NCBI GenBank assembly: GCA_945888375.1
Contig: CAMCZZ010000005.1
Location: 110,241-174,240 of the forward strand
Source of the DNA: Akkermansia muciniphila
Lineage (GTDB): Bacteria; Verrucomicrobiota; Verrucomicrobiia; Opitutales; Opitutaceae
Length of the DNA: 64,000 bases
Direction of reading: 5' to 3'
Numbering within the stretch: position 1 is the stretch's first letter; every line of letters begins with the position of its first letter. The notes beneath the pieces are model-generated. The model had not been told where the DNA came from. It did no database searches and saw only the letters and a list, made by a program, of their open reading frames with translations. Positions 52,127 through 62,537 of this stretch are shown one piece after another. The position numbers were made by a program, and so were the translations under genes.

Positions 52127-53353
52127 TTACTTCAGCGCCGCCGCGATGCGGGCCAGGGCCTTCTCGACGTTTTCCCGGCTGTTGAAGGCGCTGATGCGCA
52201 CGTGGCCTTCGCCGCATTTGCCGAAGCCCGCGCCCGGCGTGCAGACGACCTGCGCCTCGTTGAGCAGCTTGTCAAAAAAGGCCCACGAATCGGTGCCGGT
52301 GTTGACCCAGATGTAGGGCGCGTTGTCCCCGCCGATGCAGGAGAATCCGAGTCCGGTCATGGCGGTGCGGATGAGCGCGGCGTTGGCCAGATAAAAGTCG
52401 GTCATCGCTTTCACCTCGGCCTGGCCTTCGGGCGTGAAAATGGCGGCGGCGGCCTTTTGCACCGGGTAGGAGACGCCGTTGAACTTCGTGGTGTGGCGGC
52501 GGTTCCAGAGCGCGTGGACCGGGTGCGCATTACCCGCGGCGTCGTAGGCGGCTAGTTTCTTCGGCACCACCGTGTAGGCGCAGCGCGTGCCGGTGAAGCC
52601 GGCCGTCTTGGAGAAGCTGCGGAACTCGATCGCGACCTCGTCGGCGCCGGGGATTTCGTAGATGGAGTGGGGCACCTGCGGGTCGCGGATGTAGGCCTCG
52701 TAGGCGCTGTCGAAGAGGATGATGGCGCGGTTGGCCTTGGCGTAGGCGACCCACGCGGCGAGCTGCTCGCGGGTGGCGACGGCCCCCGTGGGGTTGTTGG
52801 GGAAGCAGAGATAGATCAGGTCGGACGCACCCGCGGGAATGGCGGGGACGTAGCCGTTGCCTGGTGTGCAATCAAGGTAGGTTATGCCGGCGTAGCGGCC
52901 GTCGAGGTTGGCGCCGGTCCGGCCGGCCATGACGTTGGTGTCGACGTAGACCGGGTAGACGGGGTCGGGAATGGCGAGCTTCAGGCCCTCGGTGGCGAAG
53001 ATTTCCTGGATGTTGCCGCAGTCGCACTTGGAGCCGTCGGAGACGAAGATCTCGTCGGCCGCGATCGGGCAGCCGCGGGCGGCGTAATCGTGGGCGGCGA
53101 TGGCTTCGCGGAGGAAGGCGTAGCCCTGCTCGGGACCGTAGCCCTTGAAGGTGGCGCGGACCGCCATCTCGTCCACGCCGGCGTGGAAGGCTTTTAGCAC
53201 CGACGGGGCGAGCGGTTCGGTGACGTCACCGATGCCGAGGCGGATGACGGGCTTGTCGGGATGGGCCGCCGTGTAGGCTCCGACACGCTTGGCGATATCG
53301 GAAAAGAGGTAGCTGGCCTTCAGTTTGAGGAAGTTCTCGTTGATGCGGATCAT
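52127..53353 (-). CDS. dapL: LL-diaminopimelate aminotransferase
   Basis: Direct conversion of tetrahydrodipicolinate to LL-DAP, bypassing the acyl-DAP steps. 408 residues. [24 protein letters not shown] is the DapL start; [58 protein letters not shown] Lys in [22 protein letters not shown] (about residue 270); [20 protein letters not shown]. The pathway is typical of Verrucomicrobiota, Chlamydiae and plants. Divergent from panC, 90 nt between starts. Confidence 0.97.
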   Translation of the reverse strand: MIRINENFLKLKASYLFSDIAKRVGAYTAAHPDKPVIRLGIGDVTEPLAPSVLKAFHAGVDEMAVRATFKGYGPEQGYAFLREAIAAHDYAARGCPIAADEIFVSDGSKCDCGNIQEIFATEGLKLAIPDPVYPVYVDTNVMAGRTGANLDGRYAGITYLDCTPGNGYVPAIPAGASDLIYLCFPNNPTGAVATREQLAAWVAYAKANRAIILFDSAYEAYIRDPQVPHSIYEIPGADEVAIEFRSFSKTAGFTGTRCAYTVVPKKLAAYDAAGNAHPVHALWNRRHTTKFNGVSYPVQKAAAAIFTPEGQAEVKAMTDFYLANAALIRTAMTGLGFSCIGGDNAPYIWVNTGTDSWAFFDKLLNEAQVVCTPGAGFGKCGEGHVRISAFNSRENVEKALARIAAALK

Positions 53354-53443
53354 GGGCGTGGAGATGGGTGAAACGCTTGAACAAGGGGCGGGAAAGGCCT
53401 TTGTTCAAGCCCCGCGTCTTCCTCGCGGCCTCCCTGTCTCCGC

Positions 53444-54286
53444 ATGCAAATCATCCGTTCCGTGCCCGAAATGCAGGCCCTCGCCGAGGCCCTCCGCGTG
53501 CAAGGCCAACTCATCGGGCTCGTCCCGACCATGGGCGCCCTGCACGAAGGCCACCTCACTTTGATCCGCACCGCCGCCGGGCGTGCTGATGCCGTGGTCG
53601 TGACTATTTTCGTGAACCCCACCCAGTTCGCCCCGAACGAGGATTTTAACAAATACCCGCGCGAGCTGGAGGCGGACGTCGCCAAGTGCGAGGCCGCCGG
53701 GGCCGATTACGTCTTTGCCCCGCCCAACGAGGAGATCTACCCTAAGGGCTACTCGACCTACATCACCGAGGAACACGTCGCCAAACCCCTCGAAGGCATC
53801 TCCCGCCCCAGCCACTTCCGCGGCGTCACCACCGTGGTGGCGAAGTTGTTCAACATCTGCCGTCCCGATCTGGCCGTCTTCGGCCAGAAGGACGCCCAGC
53901 AGGTCGCCGTCATCCGCAAGATGGTCACCGACCTTAACTTCACCGTCGATATCGTCGTCGCCCCGACCCTCCGCGAGCCCGACGGCCTCGCGCTGAGCTC
54001 TCGCAACCGCTACCTCTCCGCCACCCAGCGCGTCGAGGCCCTCGCCATCCACCGCGCGCTCGAAAAGGCCCGCGAGATGGCCGCCGCCGGAGAGATCCGT
54101 TCCGACCGCCTCGTCGCCGAGGCTACCCACATCCTCAGCCAGCACCGCCGCATCCGCGTGATCTACGTCTCGCTGGTCAACCGCACGACCATGGAGCCCG
54201 CCCGCGAGGTCGTCCCCGGCGAGACCGTCATGGCCATCGCCGCCTGGATGGACGAGGTCCGCCTGATCGACAATATCGTGCTGTGA
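53444..54286 (+). CDS. panC: Pantothenate synthetase (pantoate-beta-alanine ligase)
   Basis: 280 residues. LVPTMGALHEGHLTLIRTA (HIGH-like motif) at about 26, VVTIFVNPTQFAPNEDFNKYPREL, GVTTVVAKLFNICRPDLAVFGQKDAQQVAVIRKMV and LALSSRNRYLSATQR (KMSKS-like), the standard PanC order. Ligates pantoate with beta-alanine. Its stop overlaps the GTG start of nadB by 4 nt, a coupling of CoA and NAD precursor genes. Confidence 0.97.
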   Translation: MQIIRSVPEMQALAEALRVQGQLIGLVPTMGALHEGHLTLIRTAAGRADAVVVTIFVNPTQFAPNEDFNKYPRELEADVAKCEAAGADYVFAPPNEEIYPKGYSTYITEEHVAKPLEGISRPSHFRGVTTVVAKLFNICRPDLAVFGQKDAQQVAVIRKMVTDLNFTVDIVVAPTLREPDGLALSSRNRYLSATQRVEALAIHRALEKAREMAAAGEIRSDRLVAEATHILSQHRRIRVIYVSLVNRTTMEPAREVVPGETVMAIAAWMDEVRLIDNIVL

Positions 54287-55938
54287 GCGTCCCTCCCGCC
54301 CCCTCGTCCGTCGCCCCGCGCGCCCGCGCCTACGACGTCCTCGTGATCGGCTCCGGCATCGCCGGCCTGAGCTTCGCCCTGAAGGTGGCGCAGCAGGGCC
54401 GCTCGGTCGCCATCCTGACCAAGAAAAACAAGGCCGACTCCAACACCAACTGGGCCCAGGGCGGGATCGCCGTCGTGACCGCCGAGACCGACGACTTCGC
54501 CAAGCATGTCACCGATACCCTCGTCGCCGGCGACGGCCTTTGCGATCGCAAGGTCGTCAAACAAATCATCACCGACGGCCCCGCCCGCGTGCGGGAGTTG
54601 ATCGATCTTGGTCTAAAGTTCTCCCGCGACGACGACGGCGGCTACGATCTCGGCCGCGAGGGCGGCCACAGCGAGCGGCGTATCCTGCACGTGAAGGATA
54701 TGACCGGCAAGGCCATCGAGTCCGCCCTCATCAAGGCCATCGCCCGCGAGCCCCGCATCGCCCTGTTCGAGCATTTTTTCGCAATCGACGTCATCACCGC
54801 CGGCAAACTCGCCCGCCGCCAGCGCAAGACCCTCCCACCCGACGCCGACCGCGTGGTCGGCGTCTACGCCCTCGACGTGCGCGACCGCCGCGTCGTCACC
54901 TTCCAGGCCCCGGTCGTCATGCTCAGCTCCGGTGGCGCCGGCCAGGTTTACCTCTACACCACCAACCCCGACATCGCCACCGGCGACGGCATCGCCATGG
55001 CCTACCGCGCCGGCGTCGAGGTGCGAAACATGGAGTTCATCCAGTTCCACCCCACCGCGCTGTATTCGCTCTCGGGAAAACGCTTCCTCATCAGCGAGGC
55101 CGTCCGTGGCGAGGGCGCCATCCTGCGCAACGCCGAGGGCGAGGCCTTCATGCCGCGCTACCATCCGCAGGCCGACCTCGCTCCGCGCGATATCGTGGCC
55201 CGTGCCATCGACGCCGAGATGAAGCGCACCGGTTCGCCCCACGTCTGGCTCGATATCACTCATCGCAACTCCGCCTTTTTGCGCTCCCGCTTCCCCCTTA
55301 TCCATAAGTTCTGCACCGACGAGGGCATCGACATTGCCAAGGACAAGATCCCTGTCGTGCCCGCCGCCCACTACACCTGCGGCGGCGTTGCCACCACGCT
55401 CGCCGCTGAGACCACCCTGGCCGGTCTTTACGCCTGCGGCGAGGTCGCCTGCACCGGCCTGCACGGCGCCAACCGTCTCGCCTCCAACTCCCTGCTCGAG
55501 GCCGTGGTCATGGCCCACCGCGGCGCCGCCTCGGTCGCGGCCTACCTAGGCCGTATCCGGAAAGCCGATGCGCCCGTCGCCGCCATTCCCGAGTGGCGTG
55601 ATTTCGGCGGCGGCGATCTCGATGAGCGCGTGGTAATCACCCACAACTGGGAAGAGCTGCGCCGCACCATGTGGGACTACGTCAGCATCATGCGCACGAC
55701 CAAGCGCCTCGAGCGCGCCCGCACCCGCATCGCCAATCTCTCCCGCGAGATCCAGGAGTATTACGCCAACTTCTCCGTCGATTCCCGGCTGCTGGAGTTG
55801 CGCAACATGATCCAGGTTGCCGAGCTCATCGTCGCCTGCGCCCTCCAGCGCCAGGAAAGCCGCGGCCTCCACGCCGTCGCCGAGTTTCCCGCGAAACTCC
55901 CCCGTGCCGCCGATACCTCCGTGCGTCGGAAGTTCTGA
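54283..55938 (+). CDS. nadB: L-aspartate oxidase
   Basis: 551 residues. FAD flavoprotein making iminoaspartate for NAD. FAD-binding YDVLVIGSGIAGLSFALKVAQQG (about 17-40), NTNWAQGGIAVV, GREGGHSERRILHVKDMTGKAIE, active-site block MEFIQFHPTALYS, AHYTCGGVATTLAAETTLAGLYACGEVACTGLHGANRLASNSLLEAVVMA. The C-terminal helical domain (MWDYVSIMRTTKRLERARTRI) is intact. GTG start overlapping panC. Confidence 0.97.
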   Translation: MSVPPAPSSVAPRARAYDVLVIGSGIAGLSFALKVAQQGRSVAILTKKNKADSNTNWAQGGIAVVTAETDDFAKHVTDTLVAGDGLCDRKVVKQIITDGPARVRELIDLGLKFSRDDDGGYDLGREGGHSERRILHVKDMTGKAIESALIKAIAREPRIALFEHFFAIDVITAGKLARRQRKTLPPDADRVVGVYALDVRDRRVVTFQAPVVMLSSGGAGQVYLYTTNPDIATGDGIAMAYRAGVEVRNMEFIQFHPTALYSLSGKRFLISEAVRGEGAILRNAEGEAFMPRYHPQADLAPRDIVARAIDAEMKRTGSPHVWLDITHRNSAFLRSRFPLIHKFCTDEGIDIAKDKIPVVPAAHYTCGGVATTLAAETTLAGLYACGEVACTGLHGANRLASNSLLEAVVMAHRGAASVAAYLGRIRKADAPVAAIPEWRDFGGGDLDERVVITHNWEELRRTMWDYVSIMRTTKRLERARTRIANLSREIQEYYANFSVDSRLLELRNMIQVAELIVACALQRQESRGLHAVAEFPAKLPRAADTSVRRKF

Positions 55939-56066
55939 ACGGCGCCGGTTCCCTGCTAGCCTCTGCTTTAAAAGATTTTCATCGCTCCGCGGGCTGCTGT
56001 TGACCCGTTTGAAAGAAAACGATCGAAATCTCTCAAAATCTACCAGAGCTCTAGTCCAAACCCTCC

Positions 56067-57353
56067 ATGTCCAAGTCCTCCTCCGCCAAGATGGCTCCCC
56101 GTTCATCCCGCGCTTTTGTCGCCGCTGCAGAGGCCTATGAGACCCTCGGGGTCGATGTAGAGGCCGCGCTCGCCACCCTCGCGGCCACGCCGATTTCCCT
56201 TCATTGCTGGCAGGGCGATGATGTCGGCGGCTTCGAAAAGGCCGACGCCACCCTCACCGGCGGCATCCAGGCTACCGGTAACTACCTCGGCAAGGCCCGC
56301 ACCATCGACCAGCTCCGCCAGGACCTCGACCTCGTCTACAAACTCCTGCCCGGCCGCCATCGCCTGAATCTCCACGCCATCTACGCCGACTTCGCCGGCA
56401 AACCCGTGGACCGCGACGCCATCGAGCCGAAGCACTTCGCCTCCTGGGTGGACTGGGCGCAGGACCGCAAGCTTCACGGACTGGATTTCAACCCGTCCAA
56501 CTTCTCCCACCCCCTCTCCGCCGAGGGCACCTTGTCTCATCCGGATAAAAAGATCCGCGAGTTCTGGATCGCCCACTGCGCCGCCTCCCGCCGCATCGGC
56601 GCCTATTTCGGCAAAAAGATGGGCACCCGCACCGTCACCAACGTCTGGATCCCCGATGGCTCGAAAGACACCCCTTTCGATCGCGCCGCGCCCCGCGCCC
56701 GCCTCGCCGCCTCGCTCGAAAAAGTCTTCGCCGAAAAGCTCAACGCGAAGCACCACCTCGACGCCGTGGAATCCAAACTCTTCGGCATCGGCGCCGAGTC
56801 CTACACCGTCGGTTCGCACGAGTTCTACCTCGGCTACGCCCTGAAACGCGGCGACGTCGCCTACTGCCTCGATGCCGGCCACTTCCACCCCACCGAGTCG
56901 CTCGCCGATAAAATTTCCTCCGTCCTGCAATTCGCTCCCGCCCTGCTCCTTCACGTGAGTCGCGGCGTGCGCTGGGATAGCGATCATGTCGTGACCTGCG
57001 ACGATCCCACCCGCGCTATTTTTGAGGAGCTCGTCCGCGGTGATTTCCTCGGCCGCACCGCCATCGGCCTCGATTATTTCGATGCCTCCATCAACCGCAT
57101 CGCCGCGTGGGTGATCGGCACCCGCGCCGCCCAGAAGGCGTTGCTCGCCGCCCTGCTCGAGCCCGCCGCCCTGCTGCGCGGCGCCGAGGAATACGGGGAT
57201 AACGCGCTCCGCCTCGCCCTCTTCGAGGAAAGCCGCGCCCTCCCGCTCGGCCCGGTCTGGGACGAGTTCTGCCGCCGCCACAACACCCCCGCCGGCCTCG
57301 GTTTCATGGCCGAGATCCAAGCCTACGAGAAGACCGTCCTCTCCCAGCGCTAA
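56067..57353 (+). CDS. rhaA: L-rhamnose isomerase
   Basis: 428 residues. L-rhamnose to L-rhamnulose. [16 protein letters not shown] and [15 protein letters not shown] (early family blocks), [41 protein letters not shown] (metal ligands), [53 protein letters not shown] and [20 protein letters not shown]. The N-terminal 20 residues are Ser/Ala-rich and poorly conserved, so the exact start is moderately sure. Followed by the aldolase/dehydrogenase fusion; rhaB is absent from the window. Confidence 0.96.
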   Translation: MSKSSSAKMAPRSSRAFVAAAEAYETLGVDVEAALATLAATPISLHCWQGDDVGGFEKADATLTGGIQATGNYLGKARTIDQLRQDLDLVYKLLPGRHRLNLHAIYADFAGKPVDRDAIEPKHFASWVDWAQDRKLHGLDFNPSNFSHPLSAEGTLSHPDKKIREFWIAHCAASRRIGAYFGKKMGTRTVTNVWIPDGSKDTPFDRAAPRARLAASLEKVFAEKLNAKHHLDAVESKLFGIGAESYTVGSHEFYLGYALKRGDVAYCLDAGHFHPTESLADKISSVLQFAPALLLHVSRGVRWDSDHVVTCDDPTRAIFEELVRGDFLGRTAIGLDYFDASINRIAAWVIGTRAAQKALLAALLEPAALLRGAEEYGDNALRLALFEESRALPLGPVWDEFCRRHNTPAGLGFMAEIQAYEKTVLSQR

Positions 57354-57365
57354 GGCATCGGAAGA

Positions 57366-57483
57366 TTGGCCACAAGAGGCGCAGAAGGCGCAAAACAGAC
57401 TCCTTAAATATAAACTCCCGCGCGCCTATGGGCGCCCTCCCGGCCCCATTCGCGCTCCGATTTTTTGCGCTTTTTGTGGCTAA
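57366..57483. repeat. Intergenic hairpin with 9-nt-periodic arms (element C)
   Basis: The left arm TTGGCCACAAGAGGCGCAGA... (57366-57395) contains units GCCACAAGA, GGCGCAGAA, GGCGCAAAA. The right arm (57461-57483) reverse-complements as TTAGCCACAAAAAGCGCAAA. It sits between rhaA and the aldolase fusion, 38 nt before its ATG. The core GCGCAAA differs from the other two nonamer elements but the design is the same. Confidence 0.65.
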
Positions 57484-57521
57484 AAAATCCGAAACTCAGA
57501 CTCCGAAGAATTTCCACAACC

Positions 57522-59714
57522 ATGTCCAACTACACCCACGTTAACTACTCCTGGGACGACGCCAAGGCTGCCTCCCTCGATCCCGTCGGCCGTCTCGTTT
57601 ACCGGTCCAATATCCTCGGCTCCGACCAGCGCATCACCAACACCGGCGGCGGCAACACGTCCTCCAAACTCACCGGCAAGGACCCCATCACCGGCCAGGA
57701 CGTCGAAGTCCTCTGGGTCAAGGGCTCCGGCGGCGATCTCCGCACCGCCGGACGTGAGTTCTTCTCCTCCCTCTATCAGCAAAAACTCCTCGCCCTCCAA
57801 AGCGTTTACAACGCCCGCCCCGACAAGGGCCTGAAATCTCAGGCTGAGGACGACATGGTCGCCATGCAGGCCCACGCGACCTTCAACCTCAACCCCCGTG
57901 CTTCCTCGATCGACACCCCGCTGCACAGCTTCCTGCCGGGCAAGTTCGTCGATCACATGCACCCGAACGCGATCATCGCCATCGCCGCGTCGGCCAATTG
58001 CCAGCGCCTCACCCAGGAGATCTTCGGCGGCCAGATGGCCTACGTGCCCTGGATGCGCCCCGGCTTCGAGCTCGGCCTCGCCATGCAGGCCGTTTCTCAA
58101 GCCCAGCCCGGCGTGAAGGCCATTATGATGGGCCAGCACGGCTTTATCTCGTGGGCCGACGACGACAAGGCCTGCTACACTTGGACCCTCGACTGCATCG
58201 AGAAGGCCTCCGCCTTCATCGAGGCGAAATACCAGGCCAAGGGCGGTGACGCCAAGGCCTTCGGCGGCCAGAAATACCAGACCCTCCCCGAGGAGCAGCG
58301 CCGCGCCACCCTGGCCGCCATCCTGCCCTGGCTGCGTGGCCAGGTTTCCCAGCAGAAGCGTTTTATCGGCACCATTCAGGACGACGAAAAGATCCTCCGC
58401 TTCGTCAACTCCGCCGACGCCCCGCGCCTCGCCGCACTCGGCACCTCCTGCCCGGACCACTTCCTCCGCACCAAGATCAAGCCCCTCTACGTCGATTGGA
58501 ACCCACAGGCCGAGGACGCCGCCGCGCTGAAGCTGAAGCTCGCCGCCGCGCTCGACCAATACCGCGTGGACTACACCGCCTATTACAACGTCTGCCGCCG
58601 GGCCAACTCGCCCGCCATGCGCGACCCGAACCCCACCGTCGTGCTCATCCCCGGCCTGGGCATGATCGCCTGGGGCAAGGACAAGTCCGAGAGCCGCGTC
58701 ACCGCCGAGTTCTACAACTGCGCCGTCGAGGTCATGCGCGGCGCCGAGGCCATCGACAAATACATCGCCCTGCCGCAGCAGGAGGCCTTCGACATCGAGT
58801 ATTGGCTGCTCGAGGAGGCCAAGCTCCAGCGCATGCCCGCCGAGAAGGAGCTCGCCCGCCAAGTCATCGTCGTGATCGGCGCCGGCTCCGGCATCGGCAA
58901 GGAGACCGCCCACCGCCTCGCCAAGGAGGGCGCCCAGATCGTGTGCGTTGACCTCAACGCTGCCGCCGCCGAGGCCACCGCCAAGGAACTCGCCGCCAAG
59001 CTCGGCCAGGGCATCGGCGTTGCCGGCACCGGTATTTCGAACTGCGGCCCGGCCATCGGCCTCGCCTCCAACATCACCGACCGCGCCTCCATCCGCGCCA
59101 TGCTCGACCAGGTGGCGCTGGCCTACGGTGGCTTCGATTCCATCTGCGTGACCGCCGGCATCTTTGTGCCCTCGGATACCACCGGCCACATCCCCGACGA
59201 CAAGTGGGCGCTGACCTTCAATATCAACGTCACCGGCAGCTACCTCGTGGCTGACGAGGCCTTTAAGACCTGGAAACAGCAGGGCCTGCGCGGCAACCTC
59301 GTGCTCACCACCTCGGCCAACGCCGCCGTGGCCAAGAAGGGTTCGCTCGCCTACGATACGTCCAAGGCTGCCGCCAACCACCTCGTCCGCGAGCTCGCCA
59401 TCGAGCTGGCCCCGCTGGTGCGCGTCAACGGCGTCGCCCCCGCCACCGTGGTCCAGGGCTCGGCGATGTTCCCGCGCGACCGCGTCATCGGTTCGCTGGC
59501 GAAGTATGCCATCCCCTACAAGGACGACGAGGCCACCGAGTCGCTGGTCACGAAGCTGGCGCAGTTCTATGCCGACCGCACCTTGACCAAGGCCCCCATT
59601 ACGCCCGCCGACCAGGCCGAGGCGTATTTCCTCCTGGTCACGCAACGCCTGAGCAAGACCACCGGCCAGATTGTGACGGTGGACGGAGGCCTGCACGAAG
59701 CCTTCCTGCGCTGA
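57522..59714 (+). CDS. Bifunctional rhamnulose-1-phosphate aldolase / short-chain dehydrogenase
   Basis: 730 residues in two parts. Residues ~1-430: class II aldolase (NTGGGNTSSKL, WVKGSGGDLRTAG, zinc site DHMHPNAIIAIAAS, GQHGFISW). Residues ~445-730: SDR dehydrogenase with VIGAGSGIGKETAHRLAKEG (NAD loop), CVTAGIF, Ser in TTSANAAVAKKGS, active YDTSKAAANHLVREL and C-terminal TGQIVTVDGGLHEAFLR. The fusion cleaves rhamnulose-1-P to DHAP and lactaldehyde and oxidises or reduces the latter. Matches the RhaE/RhaEW class of many soil bacteria. Ends in a hairpin-rich tail. Confidence 0.95.
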   Translation: MSNYTHVNYSWDDAKAASLDPVGRLVYRSNILGSDQRITNTGGGNTSSKLTGKDPITGQDVEVLWVKGSGGDLRTAGREFFSSLYQQKLLALQSVYNARPDKGLKSQAEDDMVAMQAHATFNLNPRASSIDTPLHSFLPGKFVDHMHPNAIIAIAASANCQRLTQEIFGGQMAYVPWMRPGFELGLAMQAVSQAQPGVKAIMMGQHGFISWADDDKACYTWTLDCIEKASAFIEAKYQAKGGDAKAFGGQKYQTLPEEQRRATLAAILPWLRGQVSQQKRFIGTIQDDEKILRFVNSADAPRLAALGTSCPDHFLRTKIKPLYVDWNPQAEDAAALKLKLAAALDQYRVDYTAYYNVCRRANSPAMRDPNPTVVLIPGLGMIAWGKDKSESRVTAEFYNCAVEVMRGAEAIDKYIALPQQEAFDIEYWLLEEAKLQRMPAEKELARQVIVVIGAGSGIGKETAHRLAKEGAQIVCVDLNAAAAEATAKELAAKLGQGIGVAGTGISNCGPAIGLASNITDRASIRAMLDQVALAYGGFDSICVTAGIFVPSDTTGHIPDDKWALTFNINVTGSYLVADEAFKTWKQQGLRGNLVLTTSANAAVAKKGSLAYDTSKAAANHLVRELAIELAPLVRVNGVAPATVVQGSAMFPRDRVIGSLAKYAIPYKDDEATESLVTKLAQFYADRTLTKAPITPADQAEAYFLLVTQRLSKTTGQIVTVDGGLHEAFLR

Positions 59715-59734
59715 GTCCTTCAAAAAGACTCCGG

Positions 59735-59810
59735 CCTCGTCGTGGTGACGAGGTCGCGCGCGGGGTATGTGTGGTGCATCCCCCGCGCGACGCAGGCCCA
59801 TTCCGCCTGC
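59735..59810 (+). other. Three adjacent perfect or near-perfect hairpins downstream of rhamnulose aldolase
   Basis: CCTCGTC-GTGGT-GACGAGG (59735-59753); GTCGCGCG-C-GGGG with CCCCCGCGCGAC (59753-59791, one bulge); GCAGGC-N7-GCCTGC (59792-59810). They abut with no gap and precede the terminator at 59822. Could be a structured RNA, an attenuating 3' end or an insertion remnant. Confidence 0.55.
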
Positions 59811-59821
59811 CCGCAAACCCG

Positions 59822-59858
59822 AAAAAGCCCGCGACCAGCAACAGTCGCGGGCTTTTTT
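59822..59858. terminator. Bidirectional intrinsic terminator
   Basis: AAAAAGCCCGCGAC (59822-59835), 8-nt loop, GTCGCGGGCTTTTTT (59844-59858): 9 GC-rich pairs plus A/T tails on both sides. Confidence 0.92.
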
Positions 59859-60114
59859 CATGCCAGTAAACAATCGCCCCGCCCGCGCCTGCGCATTTTC
59901 TGCAGCCGCGCCAATATCCAACCTCAGGCGCAGCTTTGCTTTCGCCCCATCGCGCCTTGCCGGCCGCGTCCCGCCCGCCCACAAATCTCTCACGCATGGT
60001 TCCCACCGAGACTTTCGATACCTGCCAGGCCGAACTCGACGGCTCTCCGTCTAGCAACCGGAGGAAAACGCGTGATCTTTCGCCTTCTTCGGCTTTCGAA
60101 CCTCACTTGCTCGC
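59859..60114. other. Leader region of the restriction-modification genes
   Basis: 256 bases without a firm gene. A 40-codon frame (59996-60118) ends ATGA over the methyltransferase start. A canonical GGAGG (60060-60064), rare in this window, precedes GTG 60072, opening a 34-codon frame that ends at 60176 inside the methyltransferase. Neither peptide has recognisable features. Confidence 0.35.
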
Positions 60115-61734
60115 ATGATTCAGTTCCCGCCCATTTTGGAAGCAGGGGTGGTTTACACCAGGCCTTGGATGGTTGAGTTAATTCTGGATCTCGCTGGCTA
60201 CACCCCTGACCGCGATCTGGCCCGCCTAGTCGCGGTCGAGCCCTCCGCCGGTGACGGTGCATTCCTTGTCGCGATGGTTCGCCGCCTCGTCTCCGCGTGC
60301 CGACGTCATAACTCGCCTTTGGCCGCCTCCGGAGATGCCATTCGCGCCTACGAGATAAGCCCCGATGCCGTCCGACGCGCAGTCGAGCTCGTAACCCATA
60401 CTTTGATCGAACTTGATCTATCCGATTCGCTAGCGGCTGAACTCGCGTCATCTTGGATATTGGAAGCCGACTTCTTGGAGGCATCCCTCGGCTTTCCCCT
60501 CGCGGACTTCGTGGTCGGCAACCCACCTTACATCCGACTCGAGGAAATCCCTCCGTCCAAAGCCGCCTTCTACCGCTCCTTCAGCGCCATGCGCGGACGC
60601 GCCGACATCTACATCGCCTTTTATCAGGCTGCACTGATGCAACTAAAGCCCGGCGGTCTATGTGCATACATCTGTGCAGACCGATGGATGTTGAACGATT
60701 ACGGCAGCGGGCTGCGCGAGTTCATAACCACGCAGGGTTACAATGTCCGTGCCGTCATCGAGGCGCACGATGTCGATGCCTTCGAGACAGAGGTATCCGC
60801 CTACCCCGCTATCACAGTGATCGCCCGCGAACCGCAGGGCTCGGTGATAGTTGCGAAGGCGCTCACTGGCATCGAAACAACAGCTCGCGAAACTGTGCTC
60901 GATCAGCTTACGGAAGCTCGTTCCAGCTCTGTTCTGCGCGTTGCCCGCTTCGCCGACTGGTTCCAAGACGGAGACCCTTGGCCCTGTTCCTCGCCTGAGG
61001 CACTAAAACTTCTAAAGCATCTCGAAGCTACCTGCCTGCCAATCGAAGATAAATCGACCGGGACAAAGATAGGCATCGGCGTAGCCACTGGTGCTGATCG
61101 TATCTTCATCACATCCCAAAAGCCGGACGTCGAACCCGACCGCCTTCTACCCCTGGCCCTCGCCTCCGACCTGAATGCTGGGCGCGTTAACTGGTCCGGC
61201 CACTACTTGGTCAACCCCTGGAACGAGCACGGCCTAATCAACCTCTCAGACTACCCACGCCTCGCCGCCTATCTTGAGCCTCACCGAGACCTTCTTGGCG
61301 ATCGCCACACAGCAAGGGAGCGTCCACACCACTGGCACAAAACAATCGACCGGGTGACTCTGTCCCGCGTAGCCCAGCCCAAACTTTATATCGCAGACAT
61401 AAAGAATCGCCTGCTTCCCGCGCTCGACCTCGGACAAACTTACCCGCAGCACAACCTTTACTGGATCACCTCGGATAAATGGGATCTTCGTATTCTCGGG
61501 GCATTACTAATGTCGGCCGTGGGAGAGTTTTTCATTCACAGCTATGGTGTGCGAATGCGTGGTGGGTTCCTGCGCTTTCAAGCCCAGTATCTTCGCCGCA
61601 TCCGGGTTCCAAACCCCGCCCACTTGAGCGATGAGATTAAAGAACAACTGCGCGACGCTTTTGATCGTCAGGACACCGCGCTTGCGACTCGCGCCGCGCT
61701 ACAAGCCTACGGCATCACTTCCATACCAAACTAG
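60115..61734 (+). CDS. DNA N6-adenine methyltransferase of a PaeR7I/XhoI-type R-M system
   Basis: 539 residues, gamma-class amino-methyltransferase. Motif X-like [17 protein letters not shown] (about 12-28), SAM motif [16 protein letters not shown] (about 40-54) and catalytic NPPY in [15 protein letters not shown] (about 131-145). A TaqI-like C-terminal target recognition domain spans ~290-520 ([13 protein letters not shown] near the end). Fused R-M type IIG is excluded by length and by the separate nuclease gene 8 nt downstream. Predicted to modify the A of CTCGAG from its partner's family. Codon use is less GC-biased than that of neighbours, a sign of transfer. Confidence 0.9.
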   Translation: MIQFPPILEAGVVYTRPWMVELILDLAGYTPDRDLARLVAVEPSAGDGAFLVAMVRRLVSACRRHNSPLAASGDAIRAYEISPDAVRRAVELVTHTLIELDLSDSLAAELASSWILEADFLEASLGFPLADFVVGNPPYIRLEEIPPSKAAFYRSFSAMRGRADIYIAFYQAALMQLKPGGLCAYICADRWMLNDYGSGLREFITTQGYNVRAVIEAHDVDAFETEVSAYPAITVIAREPQGSVIVAKALTGIETTARETVLDQLTEARSSSVLRVARFADWFQDGDPWPCSSPEALKLLKHLEATCLPIEDKSTGTKIGIGVATGADRIFITSQKPDVEPDRLLPLALASDLNAGRVNWSGHYLVNPWNEHGLINLSDYPRLAAYLEPHRDLLGDRHTARERPHHWHKTIDRVTLSRVAQPKLYIADIKNRLLPALDLGQTYPQHNLYWITSDKWDLRILGALLMSAVGEFFIHSYGVRMRGGFLRFQAQYLRRIRVPNPAHLSDEIKEQLRDAFDRQDTALATRAALQAYGITSIPN

Positions 61735-61742
61735 TTCCCTTC

Positions 61743-62477
61743 ATGCCACTAAACCTAGCAAACTACGAAAAAAAGGCGGCACAATCGGTGAAAGCATTTT
61801 GGGGGAATCGAGGGGCGGCCCATCAAAAACAGGTAGATGCAGGGAAAGCCGATGCCGGTAGTCGGGGCGCGGTCACGGCAGGAAAAAACATGGACGGTTT
61901 CGTCGAGCTGATGATCGATCTCGTAAAAGCCAACGGACTCAAGCGCGCGACCATCGTGCGAGAAGGTCGTATTCCGCTCACGCTTCCCGGTTACTTCCGA
62001 CCAACAAAGCAGTGGGATATGCTTGTCCTTAGAGGAAATCGCCTCGTCGCCGCAGTGGAACTGAAGTCCCAAGTCGGATCTTTCGGAAATAATTTTAATA
62101 ACCGGACCGAGGAAGCCATCGGCACTGCACATGACTTGTGGATAGCCTTCCGCGAAGGCTCTTTCGGCGACACCCCCCGTCCCTTCGTCGGCTGGTTAAT
62201 GCTGGTGGAAGATGCTCCTGGTTCTCGTCGTCCAATCCGTGACCGCAGCCAACACTTCCAAGTGAGGCCAGAATTCCAAGGCGCGTCGTATATCGAACGC
62301 TATAACTTGCTGTGCAAAAAACTCGTGCAGGAGCAGCTTTATACCACGACGGCGGTTTTGGCCTCGCCGAAGACAGCGATTACAAGCGGAAGATTCTTGG
62401 ATGTGAGCGAAATGACCAGCCTCCGAACTTTCGTCACCAGCTTTGCCGGTCACATCGCGTCCGAGGCAGCGAGATAG
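61743..62477 (+). CDS. Type II restriction endonuclease, PaeR7I/XhoI family
   Basis: 244 residues. The [75 protein letters not shown] and [17 protein letters not shown] blocks match PaeR7I, which cuts CTCGAG. The PD-(D/E)xK core is WDMLVL...[36 protein letters not shown] closes the family pattern. All expected residues are present, so it is likely active, with the upstream methyltransferase protecting CTCGAG sites, of which several occur here (for example 29610, 30351, 50528, 51592). Confidence 0.9.
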   Translation: MPLNLANYEKKAAQSVKAFWGNRGAAHQKQVDAGKADAGSRGAVTAGKNMDGFVELMIDLVKANGLKRATIVREGRIPLTLPGYFRPTKQWDMLVLRGNRLVAAVELKSQVGSFGNNFNNRTEEAIGTAHDLWIAFREGSFGDTPRPFVGWLMLVEDAPGSRRPIRDRSQHFQVRPEFQGASYIERYNLLCKKLVQEQLYTTTAVLASPKTAITSGRFLDVSEMTSLRTFVTSFAGHIASEAAR

Positions 62478-62537
62478 TTCCCGACGTAGAATAAGATGTT
62501 TTACGCCACCGAAGCCTGAGCCTTCGCCCCCCTCCGC

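Noticed and set aside
57480..59993. Very long open antisense frame opposite the rhamnulose aldolase gene, with Gly/Val/Asp-rich translation
   Set aside because: High GC and strong codon bias of the sense gene create open antisense frames; no domain-like sequence. The same holds for antisense frames over leuC, ilvC, opgH, nadB and rhaA.
59767..60054. Arg/Ala/Pro-rich frame across the terminator after the rhamnulose aldolase gene
   Set aside because: It reads straight through a strong bidirectional terminator and has no protein-like features.
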